Shown here: positions 52,601-63,202 of the stretch, piece after piece
Layout of the letters: each line of letters starts with the position of its first letter
How positions within the stretch are numbered: the stretch's first letter is position 1
Assembly (NCBI RefSeq): GCF_041429785.1
Contig: NZ_CP163423.1
Span: forward strand, 2,604,001-2,668,000
Length of the DNA: 64,000 bases
Reading direction: 5' to 3'
Source of the DNA: Fretibacter rubidus
Lineage (GTDB): Bacteria > Pseudomonadota > Alphaproteobacteria > Caulobacterales > Maricaulaceae
The notes under the pieces: generated by a model
The model's input: only the letters and a program-made list of their open reading frames with translations
What the model was told of the DNA's origin: nothing
Databases searched by the model: none
Position numbers and translations under genes: made by a program

Positions 52601-53011
52601 TGTCACGGCCAATTTAGGGCTATCCAGCACCAGTTTTTTCACCGTGCCCCCCAAAGCCTCACGCCATTCATAATCAGCGGTGATGCGCTTTGCTGAAAAC
52701 AGAGGTGCACCATTTGCGCGCAAATCAATGTCTGATATCACGGCGCCCGTGCGGCTCATGCGCTCAATAGACAAGGTTCCGTCAATGCCTTGCTCAGAGA
52801 GTGCGCCGATAAAGATATCCTCAATAAAGCTATAGCGGTTTGACCAGGCGTAAGCCGCCGCAATCATCACCAAAAGAAGAACAGTAAGAAACACCCAGCC
52901 CAACGCCCGCCATACCGACCATCGTCGGCTCCGTTTTTCGCGCACGACTGCACGTCTCGCAGAGCTGTTTGCCGCGTCGTTGGGTGGGGTGATAATCGCG
53001 TCTTCTGTCAT
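49685..53011 (-). CDS. ydbH: YdbH-like intermembrane lipid transport protein (AsmA-like)
   Basis: The start at 53011 gives 1108 residues; the Shine-Dalgarno is weak, and the frame could begin at 53044. The protein has one N-terminal helix (about 35-57: VFLTVLLLVMIAAAYAW) and a very long beta-rich AsmA/TamB-type periplasmic rod that carries phospholipids. The C-terminal part has FEYKSLSATLNGALDGEVAVNLQFEGRNP, the YdbH end recognised with YnbE. It leads the ydbH-ynbE-ydbL operon, which runs to the terminator at 49024. Confidence 0.88.
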   Translation of the reverse strand: MTEDAIITPPNDAANSSARRAVVREKRSRRWSVWRALGWVFLTVLLLVMIAAAYAWSNRYSFIEDIFIGALSEQGIDGTLSIERMSRTGAVISDIDLRANGAPLFSAKRITADYEWREALGGTVKKLVLDSPKLAVTIDAQGKIIDGWMPATDASGQGTTLPKDGIILNDAEITVSSPYGIVNGAGEITVMSIDTIAADLRFSQTTLRFEDMSATIEGELELRRAGPLWDVKLDADMPRVMMGARRVEGATLKAELTADTRAGFDISGPAALGFDSLDTNRFTTKAGEIDWYGRIALDMDLKRLANISGNWAASVDMAAVKDTVLANDMADKITLFDTLSATPITEAFAGGLRGDFRAVLDGANIEGEGFIEWDDADTTVSLSAPLNLTSKRTKIAISPDDTLPLYVFNKASARIKIASNLSMVGRYPVSVKSLSAVVASDDGISFDGLNAVSARLDRRTSWLAKTAGRDVHLAPSSVDMTYEDGATRRLTLRGPIDFDGPVPGGFATGLMANGRLDVSLGPDKLKADFMPKTGSLVRLSQFETLTDWTATDTTFSLQAGETPLFVRDDKGSTLSAVAVDLKATLTEAETQRKIALDVGSVTAQGRIGTARQDWAMQARDAVVKTDDFISPNTVMRAETATVEAVLTADKSTQIKVSAPAADVTTPQFIVTKMPFNLNGTSEQFSATYGAPKLTPKMTVGLIRMTTGETLPILPVKGTLEYDKGLITGQAQTVLPKAEDTDINIDYRMQDGVGTAQVDVPSLYFERGKLQPQDLVTSLQGKIADVNGSVSAFVDLAFKAGNPMTSSGRVRVDDLNFGTLPGPFSGVSTEINFDSFFPLTTSGEQTLYVESFNPGLALNDGVIKYELVDNGIKIKSAMWPLAGGQLSLDPTVWIYDAPKNDVVVRVDGVSISAFLEKVGGENLSATGDVQGVIPVTVAGVNVSINNGQLSVKDGGVIQYRTPQLKSVVDLIPEEFVTLEDYRQFQKVRKDESLGDNVGKDLAFTALRNFEYKSLSATLNGALDGEVAVNLQFEGRNPKILAGTRFDFDINVVGELVNLLRGLKVDSGFDRLKGYIDMGADDTAINDTINEPLALTGRSSQIQTQKDIKP

Positions 53012-53192
53012 GCAGTGAGCAGTATCCACAGATATGGCAGCCAAGATTGACCGCCAATAGCGTCAGACTATCACAGCCACAGCGGGGGTCACTAGCGAAG
53101 ATATGACCAAAATTTCAGTTGGATTTTAACGGATCATTAGGCATAAGCAGACAGAATTTGAATTCATTTCCACCGAATGCTAAACGGGCACC

Positions 53193-54623
53193 ATGACATC
53201 ACGATTCCCCGATCCAGATTTGCCAGATAACCGAAGTTTGAAAGCGGCTGTATCACAACGCGTTAAAGCCTTTTTTGTGATGAACAATACGCGGATTTAC
53301 GCAGATAAACGCTTTTATTTTCTGGGTGCGATGGCCGCATCGGCGTTGGTTTTGGGTTTTGCTCTTCCAGATGATAAAACACCACCACCTGCCGCCAACG
53401 CTATGGCGAGCGTCCTACCCAGCTTTGATTTAACCCGTGACGATCTATTCCTAGAAGAAGGCCGATTTGACGCGCTGAGCGAGACACATTTGACGCTGAA
53501 ATCCGGACAAAATCTTGGACCGCTTTTACAACAAAACGGCGTATCACCTCAAACCGCATATAAAGTTACACAAGCGTTTGGCAGTGTTTTTGATCCCCGT
53601 AAACTACGTGCTGGGCAAAATTTCGCTCTATCATTTGACGGCGACACACTTACCGATCTGACCTTTAAGCCCAATGTCGATACGACAGTCTTTGTGTCAC
53701 GCGGTGACGGTGATAATTTTAGCGCTAGGCAATTAACAGCCGAGCTTAAATTTGATCGTATGCGTGTGAGCGGCACAATTGAAAACTCGCTTTATCTGGA
53801 CGCATCACGCCTTGGCGCGCCTGACAAAGTTATACAGCAATTTGCTAATATCTATGAATATTCGGTCGATTTTCAGCGCGACATTAGAAAAGGTGACGCC
53901 TTTGAGCTGTTCTTTGAGGTGTCCCGCGATCACAACGGCAAAGTCGTCAAAGCCCGTAACCTGCTATTCACCAGCTTTAGTCCGCGCGGTAGAACAATGG
54001 ATTATTATCTCTTTGAAGATGATAAAGGGCGCGAAAATTTTTACGACGCAGACGGCAAAACAGCCAAGCGTAAATTACGCGCAACACCTGTGAACGGTGC
54101 CCGCTTATCATCAACCTATGGCAAACGGCGTCATCCCGTGCTGGGTTACCGCAAAATGCATAAAGGCGTTGATTTCGCGGCCCCGCGCGGCACACCAATT
54201 ATGGCGGCAGGCAATGGCACGGTTGAGCGCGCGAACCGCTTTGGATCTTTTGGGAACTACATCAAAATCCGTCACTCTGACGGTTACCAAACGGCCTATG
54301 CTCATCTAAAAGGCTTTGCGCGCGGCATTAAAGCTGGCGCTTATGTCACCCAAGATCAGATCATTGGCTATGTCGGCACGACAGGGCGCAGCACAGGCCC
54401 ACATTTACATTATGAAGTGCATAAAAATGGCCGAGCCATCAATCCGCGTACACTCAACCAACTATCAGGCAAACCGATTGCAAAAAAAGACCGCCCCGCC
54501 TTTGATGCGCGTCGCAAAGCAGTTGACGCTATGCGTGCAGATTATGCCAAAGCGGACTTAGTCGCAGAAGCTGCGCCCATCGCCCTACCCGCAGGTTATG
54601 GTGTGTTGGCCGCCCCCAACTAA
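53193..54623 (+). CDS. M23 family zinc endopeptidase, membrane-anchored
   Basis: The 476-residue protein has one N-terminal helix (about 43-60), an OapA/LysM-like segment (SETHLTLKSGQNLGPLLQQNG) and a LytM catalytic domain. The zinc ligands are visible as His323 and Asp327 in HKGVD and His404/His406 in HLHYEV. It cleaves peptidoglycan crosslinks and is likely a growth or division endopeptidase. It is divergent from ydbH and converges with the helicase gene. Missing EnvC-type degeneracy suggests it is an active enzyme. Confidence 0.9.
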   Translation: MTSRFPDPDLPDNRSLKAAVSQRVKAFFVMNNTRIYADKRFYFLGAMAASALVLGFALPDDKTPPPAANAMASVLPSFDLTRDDLFLEEGRFDALSETHLTLKSGQNLGPLLQQNGVSPQTAYKVTQAFGSVFDPRKLRAGQNFALSFDGDTLTDLTFKPNVDTTVFVSRGDGDNFSARQLTAELKFDRMRVSGTIENSLYLDASRLGAPDKVIQQFANIYEYSVDFQRDIRKGDAFELFFEVSRDHNGKVVKARNLLFTSFSPRGRTMDYYLFEDDKGRENFYDADGKTAKRKLRATPVNGARLSSTYGKRRHPVLGYRKMHKGVDFAAPRGTPIMAAGNGTVERANRFGSFGNYIKIRHSDGYQTAYAHLKGFARGIKAGAYVTQDQIIGYVGTTGRSTGPHLHYEVHKNGRAINPRTLNQLSGKPIAKKDRPAFDARRKAVDAMRADYAKADLVAEAAPIALPAGYGVLAAPN

Positions 54624-54635
54624 AAACAGCTTACT

Positions 54636-54690
54636 GAGAGCCACGCCGTTTGGGACTACCCTAGAATCAACGAGAGCCACGCCGCTTGGG
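54636..54690. repeat. Echo of the helicase 3' end
   Basis: GAGAGCCACGCCG followed by T/C-TTGGG occurs at 54636-54654 and again at 54672-54690, matching at 18 of 19 bases. The second copy contains the minus-strand helicase stop region (encoding PKRRGSR); the first, beyond the stop, would encode PKRRGSQ. It looks like a small local duplication. Confidence 0.7.
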
Positions 54691-56349
54691 CGGGGCATCA
54701 CCGCCGCGGTTACCACCATTATCAGGGGCTTTGCGCGTTGTGCGTTTGTGGCCGGGCTTTGACGCAGATGGAGATTTAGACGGACCTTTAGGGGCAGAAG
54801 CGCCGGCTTCTGATTTACCCTTAAATCCGGATGATTTTGCTTTGTTAAAATTGCGTTTTGGCGGACGGCCATCACTTGATTTACTTCCCTCACCTTTTGG
54901 CGCGTTATCGCGTCGGCGTTGGGCACGGGACCCATCAGGATTACGTGTATCTTTGCCTGGCCGGTGGTCACGTCGAGGGGCATCGCCCGCCGATTTACGC
55001 GCGTCTGGGTTTATCGCGCCCATAACATCAGCCTTGGCCGCTTCGGCTTTTTTCTTAAAATTCTTACGCCGCTTTTTATCTTTGCGAGGATCAACAGCCC
55101 CTTTGGCTCTTCTGGGGTCATCGCTACGTTTGTGATCACCCGGATCTTTGGGTATAGCCACGGGCTTTAATCGCGCGATATCTGCCACAGATTTGTTGAA
55201 ATTGTCTGGCAACTTTAAAACGGGCAAAGTCTGTTTAATCAGCTTTTGAATATCTTTCAAATAAGGCTGCTCATCTGGTGCCACAAAAGAAATAGCAAGC
55301 CCAGACCGCCCCGCTCTCGCCGTGCGGCCTATGCGGTGCACATATTGATCGGCCACATTAGGTACGTCGTAATTGATGACATGCGTAATGCCTTCGATAT
55401 CAATACCGCGCGCGGCAATATCAGTCGCCACGAGGACTTTATTCGTCCCTTTACGAAAACCGTCGAGAATGCGCGTACGCTGTCCTTGACTTTTATTCCC
55501 GTGAAGCGCCGCAGAGGTTATACCTGCCGCCGCTAATTTTTTCACAATACGATCGGCACCGTGTTTCGTGCGCGAAAACACCAGTGCACGGTCATAATCT
55601 GCATTTTGCAGGGTCAGCACCAACAGCGCTTGTTTTTCCTTTTGGTTTACGCGGTAGCTTTGCTGTTCAACACGTTCCGCCGTCGTCGCAGCGGGCGCAA
55701 CAGACACTGTTTTGGGATTAGTCAAAAATTGCGCCGCTAGTTTTGAGATTGATTTCGGCATAGTGGCCGAGAAAAATAGCGTTTGGCGTTTTTGTGGCAG
55801 GAGCGGCACAATTTTACGCAGCGCATGAATAAAGCCCATATCCATCATCTGATCGGCTTCGTCTAGAATCAGGACTTCGACATCAGACAAGCGTAATGCT
55901 TTTTGCTCGATCAAATCAATCAAACGGCCAGGCGTCGCAACAATGACGTCATTACCGCCAACCACCGCTTTGATTTGACCTCGCACAGATGCCCCGCCAA
56001 AAATGGTCGCAACAGACAGATATTTGAAATGCTGACCATAGGTTTTGAACGACACCGCAATCTGTCCAGCCAGTTCCCGTGTTGGCGCCAAGACCAAGAC
56101 GCGCGTACCCCGTTTGGGCGGCGCAATGTCTTCTTTTAAAAGATAGTTCAAAGTAGGCAGCGCAAAGGCGGCCGTCTTTCCCGTACCCGTCTGCGCAATA
56201 CCCAGCAAATCAGTACCCGCATTAACGATGGGAATAGACTGCGCCTGAATGGGGGTCGGTGTCGTATAACCTTGCTCTGTCAGGGCTTTCATCAACGGCT
56301 CTGCAAGGCCAAGGTCTTTAAATTGGAGGTTTTTTTTAGTTTCGGTCAC
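54667..56349 (-). CDS. DEAD-box RNA helicase (RhlE-like)
   Basis: The 560-residue protein unwinds RNA duplexes, probably in ribosome assembly or mRNA decay. Motifs in order: Q motif near 12-37 ending PTPIQ, Walker A AQTGTGKT at 52-59, DEAD at 163-166, SAT, and HRIGRTARAGR in the helicase C domain. After about residue 400 a basic Lys/Arg/Gly/Pro/Ser-rich tail of 160 residues extends, as in RhlE-type proteins. The start is GTG 56349. No downstream terminator was found. Confidence 0.93.
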   Translation of the reverse strand: MTETKKNLQFKDLGLAEPLMKALTEQGYTTPTPIQAQSIPIVNAGTDLLGIAQTGTGKTAAFALPTLNYLLKEDIAPPKRGTRVLVLAPTRELAGQIAVSFKTYGQHFKYLSVATIFGGASVRGQIKAVVGGNDVIVATPGRLIDLIEQKALRLSDVEVLILDEADQMMDMGFIHALRKIVPLLPQKRQTLFFSATMPKSISKLAAQFLTNPKTVSVAPAATTAERVEQQSYRVNQKEKQALLVLTLQNADYDRALVFSRTKHGADRIVKKLAAAGITSAALHGNKSQGQRTRILDGFRKGTNKVLVATDIAARGIDIEGITHVINYDVPNVADQYVHRIGRTARAGRSGLAISFVAPDEQPYLKDIQKLIKQTLPVLKLPDNFNKSVADIARLKPVAIPKDPGDHKRSDDPRRAKGAVDPRKDKKRRKNFKKKAEAAKADVMGAINPDARKSAGDAPRRDHRPGKDTRNPDGSRAQRRRDNAPKGEGSKSSDGRPPKRNFNKAKSSGFKGKSEAGASAPKGPSKSPSASKPGHKRTTRKAPDNGGNRGGDAPPKRRGSR

Positions 56350-56507
56350 AGTATCTTTCTAATCTTTGCCCGCGCTTAGGCCTGTGCGCGTGCTACGTCA
56401 AGCAATCTGCGCTGTGATATCGTGCGGTAGCCTTGCTAATAGGGCCTGCAAGCCTTAAGTTAAGATGGCCCAAACACGGCTGGTGATTTCGCGCATAAAG
56501 GTGCCCC

Positions 56508-57233
56508 ATGAAAAATCTGTTTAATTTCTTTTTCTCTTTCGACAAATTGATGAAAGAAGGACTCGTTCGCGGCTTCTTTTGGTTATCTTTAATTAGCATT
56601 GCCTTGCAATTTGCGAGCACGAGCCTGTCAGCCATTCGCCTTGGCCCGCTCGCAAGCGTTTTCAATTTCGTCCAATTTTTTGTTGGCTTCCTTTTAGCCG
56701 TTGTTGTGCTTCGCCTTATTTGCGAACTCGCCATTGCTATCTTTCGGATCAATGACAATGTCTCGCCCGATGGCGGCAAATCAGAAACAGCCGATATCGA
56801 CCCCGTGATGGAAGCGCGCCGCGCCGCAGAGCAAGCCGCCAAACGCGCGCAAGAACTGTCAAAATCTGCTGTTGATAAAACAAGCGCCGCGACAAAATCT
56901 GCTAGCGAAAAAACGCGTGAAACGCTGCATGATGTCGGTGAAAAAGTATCCGACGCCGTGCCAAGCAAGAAAGCGTCGGGAAAGTCCACGGCCTCTACAG
57001 CAGCCAATGACAGCCCTGACCGTACCATCGCACCTGAGGTGACGTTGGAACCAAAAGCGCCGCCGAAGAAACGCCCGACGTCACCCAAAAAGCCCGCAGC
57101 CAAAAAGCCTGTAGCCAAAAAAGCGACGGTAAAGAAACCTGCGGCAAAAGCAACGACAGCGAAAAAAGGCCCAACACTTAATAAGGACGGCACACCGCGA
57201 AAAAAACGCGCGCCGAATAAGCCTAAGAGCTAA
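56508..57233 (+). CDS. DUF4282 membrane protein with a histone H1-like lysine-rich tail
   Basis: The 241-residue protein begins with a DUF4282 domain: FFFSFDKLMKEGLVRGFFWL, two membrane helices (about 21-40 and 50-75) and ICELAIAIFRINDN. Next comes an alanine-rich helix with coiled-coil pattern (about 93-145), and the last 75 residues are built of PAAKK, AKKPVAKKA and similar repeats, as in bacterial histone H1-like proteins. AAGGTG lies 5 nt before the ATG. The tail may bind nucleic acid or the membrane; the function is unknown. Confidence 0.8.
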   Translation: MKNLFNFFFSFDKLMKEGLVRGFFWLSLISIALQFASTSLSAIRLGPLASVFNFVQFFVGFLLAVVVLRLICELAIAIFRINDNVSPDGGKSETADIDPVMEARRAAEQAAKRAQELSKSAVDKTSAATKSASEKTRETLHDVGEKVSDAVPSKKASGKSTASTAANDSPDRTIAPEVTLEPKAPPKKRPTSPKKPAAKKPVAKKATVKKPAAKATTAKKGPTLNKDGTPRKKRAPNKPKS

Positions 57234-57407
57234 AGGCGTGACAAAGTAGTCGCATCACGATTGCTATAGTCGCGTTTTTGGCGACTAACCATACGCATGA
57301 CTTTGTAGTGGCCCAATATTAAAGGGGCCACCAGTTACACATGATTACCCGACATAAAATCGAGCATGGCGAATTTTTGTGTGAATAGTGAGCGCTTAAA
57401 AGCGGCC

Positions 57408-57998
57408 CTAAGCCCTGCTACCAAAGCGGCCGAAGGCAGCTTCTAGGCGGTTAATCTGATCGGCGACTGTGTTGCCAGACTGCGCGGCGATAGAGCCGTA
57501 AAGACTACGGTCAAGACGGGCAATCCGCTCATAAAGACTTTCAGAGCGCGCCAGCATATCAAGCAGGATAGCGGGCAAATGAGCGGCATCTTTGGCGATG
57601 TGGGAAAAGCTGAGTCCGTCGTCATCTTTTTTTGCTTCTGTGACGAGGCGGTATTTTGCCTCGCGCGCTTCAGACGTGGCCATTTCGCCTTCTTTAAGCG
57701 CGCGTTGCACCAAGAGCCAACTCGCGACCTGCATCAAACGCGTGGTGAGGCGCATGGATTGAGACGCATAAACGAGGGCCGCATCACGCGGCAATTTCTT
57801 GCTGTCTTGGCGACCCGGGCCGTCCAGATAGGCGGCCGTTTCTTCGACCAAATCCATGCCTTCACGGAAGGTTTTGGCAAACAACTCTGATTTCGTGAAC
57901 TCCATCAAGCGTTCTTCGGCTTGCGGGGTAAGTGTATCAACGGTTTGGGTCATATTTAAATCATCCGATATGCGGGCGGTATTTTGGGGGTCGTGCAT
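57408..57998 (-). CDS. rcdA: Regulator of CtrA degradation RcdA (DUF1465)
   Basis: RcdA acts with CpdR and PopA as an adaptor that hands CtrA to ClpXP for proteolysis at the G1-S transition in Caulobacter. The 196-residue helical protein matches DUF1465 through SELFAKTFREGMDLVEETAAYLDGPGR, SMRLTTRLMQVASWLLVQRAL and SLYERIARLD. The start used is ATG 57998, with GGAG 8 nt upstream; ATG 58004 is 2 nt from it. It lies with the DUF1192 gene, as usual in this group. Confidence 0.88.
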   Translation of the reverse strand: MHDPQNTARISDDLNMTQTVDTLTPQAEERLMEFTKSELFAKTFREGMDLVEETAAYLDGPGRQDSKKLPRDAALVYASQSMRLTTRLMQVASWLLVQRALKEGEMATSEAREAKYRLVTEAKKDDDGLSFSHIAKDAAHLPAILLDMLARSESLYERIARLDRSLYGSIAAQSGNTVADQINRLEAAFGRFGSRA

Positions 57999-58120
57999 GG
58001 TCATGTCTCCGTCTGAGGCTATCCAGCTCTGTGCGCCTCACAAAACCGTCTTATGTGCCGTTAACGTTTGCAAAGCCCGCGCCAGCCGCCTCTGTCTTAG
58101 CCCAAAATACCTCATTCACG

Positions 58121-58294
58121 CTATTTTTTCCCAAATATATTGTGTGCATCGTCGCGCTCGCGCTGTTTTTTAGCAATCTCGCCCTCTATGCGGGTAATCT
58201 CTGCGCGTAAAATATCCAGCCGCTCTGACAATTCCACCAATGACACACCGTATAAATCCTCGCCGAGGGTAAAATTTGTATCGCTTTGGGGCAT
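58121..58294 (-). CDS. DUF1192 family small protein
   Basis: The start at 58294 has GGAG 6 nt upstream; the longer frame begins at TTG and is rejected. The 57-residue protein shows the DUF1192 pattern: LYGVSLVELSERLDILRAEITRIEGEIAKKQRERDDA split over a coiled coil and a final IFGKK. Members are usually next to rcdA and trcR, as here. Function unknown; it may be a coiled-coil partner. Confidence 0.88.
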   Translation of the reverse strand: MPQSDTNFTLGEDLYGVSLVELSERLDILRAEITRIEGEIAKKQRERDDAHNIFGKK

Positions 58295-58387
58295 TGCAGT
58301 CTCCGCATCAGTGGCTGTCAACGTTGTCTTAAAACGCCACAGATGGTTTTAGAAGGAAAAAATGATGCCCTTCCAGGCTGGCAAACC

Positions 58388-58401
58388 GCCTATATATAGG
58401 C
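58388..58401. promoter_or_regulatory. 14-bp perfect palindrome upstream of trcR
   Basis: GCCTATATATAGGC is fully self-complementary. It lies in the divergent gap between DUF1192 and trcR, about 130 bp upstream of the trcR start and 66 bp before the leader terminator, where a promoter or operator would be expected. Its TATAT centre resembles a -10 element; the role is inferred. Confidence 0.45.
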
Positions 58402-58440
58402 TTGCATTGTGCCCGATTGTCGATTAAGCGGGTGTCGCTT

Positions 58441-58500
58441 ATGAATAGTCAGATGACTAAAGCAGTAACCCAGCCGAAGCTGGGTTTTTTTAATGTCTGA
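58441..58500 (+). other. Leader open frame (19 codons) over an intrinsic terminator, upstream of trcR
   Basis: An ATG at 58441 opens a 19-residue frame, MNSQMTKAVTQPKLGFFNV, with TGA at 58498. It has no strong Shine-Dalgarno, so translation is doubtful. The frame runs across the terminator hairpin at 58467-58491. Such an arrangement is seen in translation-coupled attenuators. An alternative is that the region is a short sRNA ending at the terminator. Confidence 0.35.
58467..58491 (+). terminator. Intrinsic terminator/attenuator in the trcR leader
   Basis: AACCCAGC pairs with GCTGGGTT around the stable tetraloop CGAA, followed directly by T5 or more. It lies about 45 nt upstream of the trcR start, and a second hairpin (CCGCAG-GCCATA-CTGCGG, 58506-58523) sits between it and the Shine-Dalgarno AGGAGA. 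It could end an sRNA or attenuate trcR. Confidence 0.88.
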
Positions 58501-58535
58501 ATTTCCCGCAGGCCATACTGCGGTAGGAGACCACA

Positions 58536-59213
58536 ATGACACAGATTCTTATGCCCAAGGCGACCGCCGTTTGGTTGATTGATAATACGGCGCTAACATT
58601 CAAACAAATTTCTGAGTTCTGCAACCTGCACATCTTGGAAGTCGAAGGCATTGCAGACGGCGATGTCGCTGGCGGTATTCGCGGCGCAGACCCAATCGCG
58701 AATGGTCAGTTGGCCCGTGAAGAAATTGAAAAAGGCGAAAAAGATGCGGGCTACGCCCTCAAAGCCGAGCAATTTGATAGCAATCCTATTCCAAAATCCG
58801 CGCAAAAGCGCAAAGGCCCACGATATACGCCGTTATCGCGCCGCCAAGACCGCCCTGACGCCATTGCGTGGCTGGTGCGTAATCACCCCGAAGTGACAGA
58901 CGCGCAAATCTCTAAGCTTATCGGAACGACCAAGCCCACAATCAAAGCTATCCGTGAGCGCACTCATTGGAAAATTTCCACCATTACGCCGACGGACCCT
59001 GTGTCACTCGGCCTGTGTTCGCAGATAGATTTGGACGAAACTGTCAAAATTGCAGCGGAAAAAGAAAACAAGCGCTTAGCAAAGCTAGAAAAAGAAACTG
59101 GCGAAAGCCTCAAGCCGCTCGACGCCCCAGCCCCAGAAGCTGCAGAAGAGCCGGAAGCGGCCAAAACAGAGCACACATTAGAGAGCCTGTTTAAGCCGTC
59201 TACGTCTGAGTAG
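58536..59213 (+). CDS. trcR: Cell-cycle transcriptional regulator TrcR (DUF1013)
   Basis: TrcR is the name now used for DUF1013 proteins, which contain a DNA-binding helix-turn-helix and are conserved in alphaproteobacteria. The 225-residue protein has the N-terminal MPKATAVWLIDNTALTFKQISEFCNLHILEVEGIADG pattern, DPIANGQLAREEI, YTPLSRRQDRPDAIAWLVRNHPE and SKLIGTTKPTIKAIRER. The C-terminus is acidic and Pro-rich. AGGAGA lies 7 nt before the ATG. A terminator follows the gene. Confidence 0.9.
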   Translation: MTQILMPKATAVWLIDNTALTFKQISEFCNLHILEVEGIADGDVAGGIRGADPIANGQLAREEIEKGEKDAGYALKAEQFDSNPIPKSAQKRKGPRYTPLSRRQDRPDAIAWLVRNHPEVTDAQISKLIGTTKPTIKAIRERTHWKISTITPTDPVSLGLCSQIDLDETVKIAAEKENKRLAKLEKETGESLKPLDAPAPEAAEEPEAAKTEHTLESLFKPSTSE

Positions 59214-59237
59214 GCCTCAAAACGAAAAGACATCTGA

Positions 59238-59265
59238 AAAGCGTCCCTCGCGGGGCGCTTTTTTT
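59238..59265 (+). terminator. Rho-independent terminator of trcR
   Basis: AAGCGTCCC and GGGGCGCTT pair (one G-T pair) around TCGC, with T tract after. It begins about 25 nt after the trcR stop. Confidence 0.92.
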
Positions 59266-59390
59266 ATGACTGTTTTTTTTCGCTAAATGCGCCGCATGCT
59301 CTGGTAAGAAAAACCATTTATTTTCATCAAAGCCCCCAAGCTTGGCCCCAAAGGTGACGTATTAATCCGTGCCAACCAAGTCAGGCCACA

Positions 59391-61953
<2,563 letters not shown>

Positions 61954-61971
61954 AGCGAGCCGTCAGGCATC

Positions 61972-62592
61972 ATGATAAACTTGCACTCTGATAAAACACG
62001 CAAAGGCCTCGGCGCATTCGCTTTAATTGGCTGTGTTGTGACTGTTTTCTGTGATGTCTTTATGTGGTTTTGGGTCAAAGGCTATAACCCCATTTCGCAA
62101 ACGATTAGCGAACTTGCCGCAGGCCCGCATCACTGGTTACAAGATTTTGGGCTGATGATATTTGTGGCCTCGACTTTATGTTTGGCATTGGATTTATTCT
62201 TGCGCGGAGAAAAAGGATGGAAGCCGTGGCTCGTGCGGCTATCCATGCTGGCTTTGGCTTTGGCTTTGACGATTACGCTTATTGCTCTTTGGAATGAATA
62301 TGGCGACGGCGAAGCGGGTGGCTTGGTCATTCATAATTATCTCGTCGCCCTACTCTATCCGCTTGTGCCCGTTGTATTATGGTTTGGCACATCGGTGCTG
62401 CCTGCCCGCAAAGGCGACATGAGCCTATTAGCCAAAGTCACAGCGGTGGTTTGGCTATTTATCGCCCCTGTCTTTTTTATCGTTCCAACCACAATCGACG
62501 GGGCTTATGAACGCGGGCTTGGCATGATAATGATTACTGCCGTTATGATTGCCGCATGGCGTCTCTATAAAGACCCCAGCAGCGCAGATTAA
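61972..62592 (+). CDS. DUF998 family membrane protein
   Basis: The 206-residue protein has six membrane helices and the DUF998 signature GYNPISQTISELAAGPHHWLQDFGLMIF near the first loop. The family is widespread with no known function. It begins 18 nt after the gyrB stop with no terminator between and may be cotranscribed with it. Confidence 0.85.
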   Translation: MINLHSDKTRKGLGAFALIGCVVTVFCDVFMWFWVKGYNPISQTISELAAGPHHWLQDFGLMIFVASTLCLALDLFLRGEKGWKPWLVRLSMLALALALTITLIALWNEYGDGEAGGLVIHNYLVALLYPLVPVVLWFGTSVLPARKGDMSLLAKVTAVVWLFIAPVFFIVPTTIDGAYERGLGMIMITAVMIAAWRLYKDPSSAD

Positions 62593-62629
62593 ACCTCGTC
62601 AAAGACAGTATCATTGCCTATGAAGGTGT

Positions 62630-63202
62630 ATGTTCAAATATATCTCAATCGCCAGCGTGCTCTTATTAACAGCCTGTTCCGACACGCCCAATCCACAGCT
62701 GGGTTTCGTTAAAAACCTATCCACGCTTTGTGATCAAAACTTTATCGGCCAAGTCGTCAGCAATGATGCGGTGGACGCGGATTGGAAAGCATCCGAGATT
62801 GAAGTAGGACCCGTAGAGTGCGGTGTTGCCGATATCCGCATGCCGTTGCGTGTGGGCGTTAACACATCGCGCACATGGATTATCATTCCAGACCGCAAGG
62901 CCATCACCCTAAAACACGATCACCGCCATAGCGACGGCAGCCCCGACGCAGTGACGCTTTACGGCGGCACGACGGACGCACCCGGCACCGCAAATCGTCA
63001 AGAGTTTCCCGTTGATGATTATTCGATTGAATTGTTTAATAAAGAAGGCCTAGCCGCATCCGTGACCAATACGTGGGCCATGGAGATAACCCCCGGCCAG
63101 ACGCTCGCTTACGAACTTTCACGTCCGCGCACAGAAGAACAAATCGCGGCAGGCGATAAACGTGGCCGCTTCTTTCGGGTAGAGTTTGATTTAAAACGCT
63201 AA
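62630..63202 (+). CDS. Hypothetical lipoprotein
   Basis: The 190-residue product has a lipoprotein signal ending in LLTAC, so it is outer- or inner-membrane anchored. The mature part has two cysteines (Cys34, Cys64) that could form a disulfide. I recognise no family. GAAGGTG lies just before the ATG. It follows the DUF998 gene by 37 nt and overlaps the end of the convergent gamma-glutamyltransferase by 4 nt. Confidence 0.75.
   Translation: MFKYISIASVLLLTACSDTPNPQLGFVKNLSTLCDQNFIGQVVSNDAVDADWKASEIEVGPVECGVADIRMPLRVGVNTSRTWIIIPDRKAITLKHDHRHSDGSPDAVTLYGGTTDAPGTANRQEFPVDDYSIELFNKEGLAASVTNTWAMEITPGQTLAYELSRPRTEEQIAAGDKRGRFFRVEFDLKR

Noticed and set aside
56393-57193. Minus-strand open frame of 266 codons
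   Set aside because: Antisense to the DUF4282 gene; its Phe/Ala/Leu-rich translation mirrors the lysine-rich tail.
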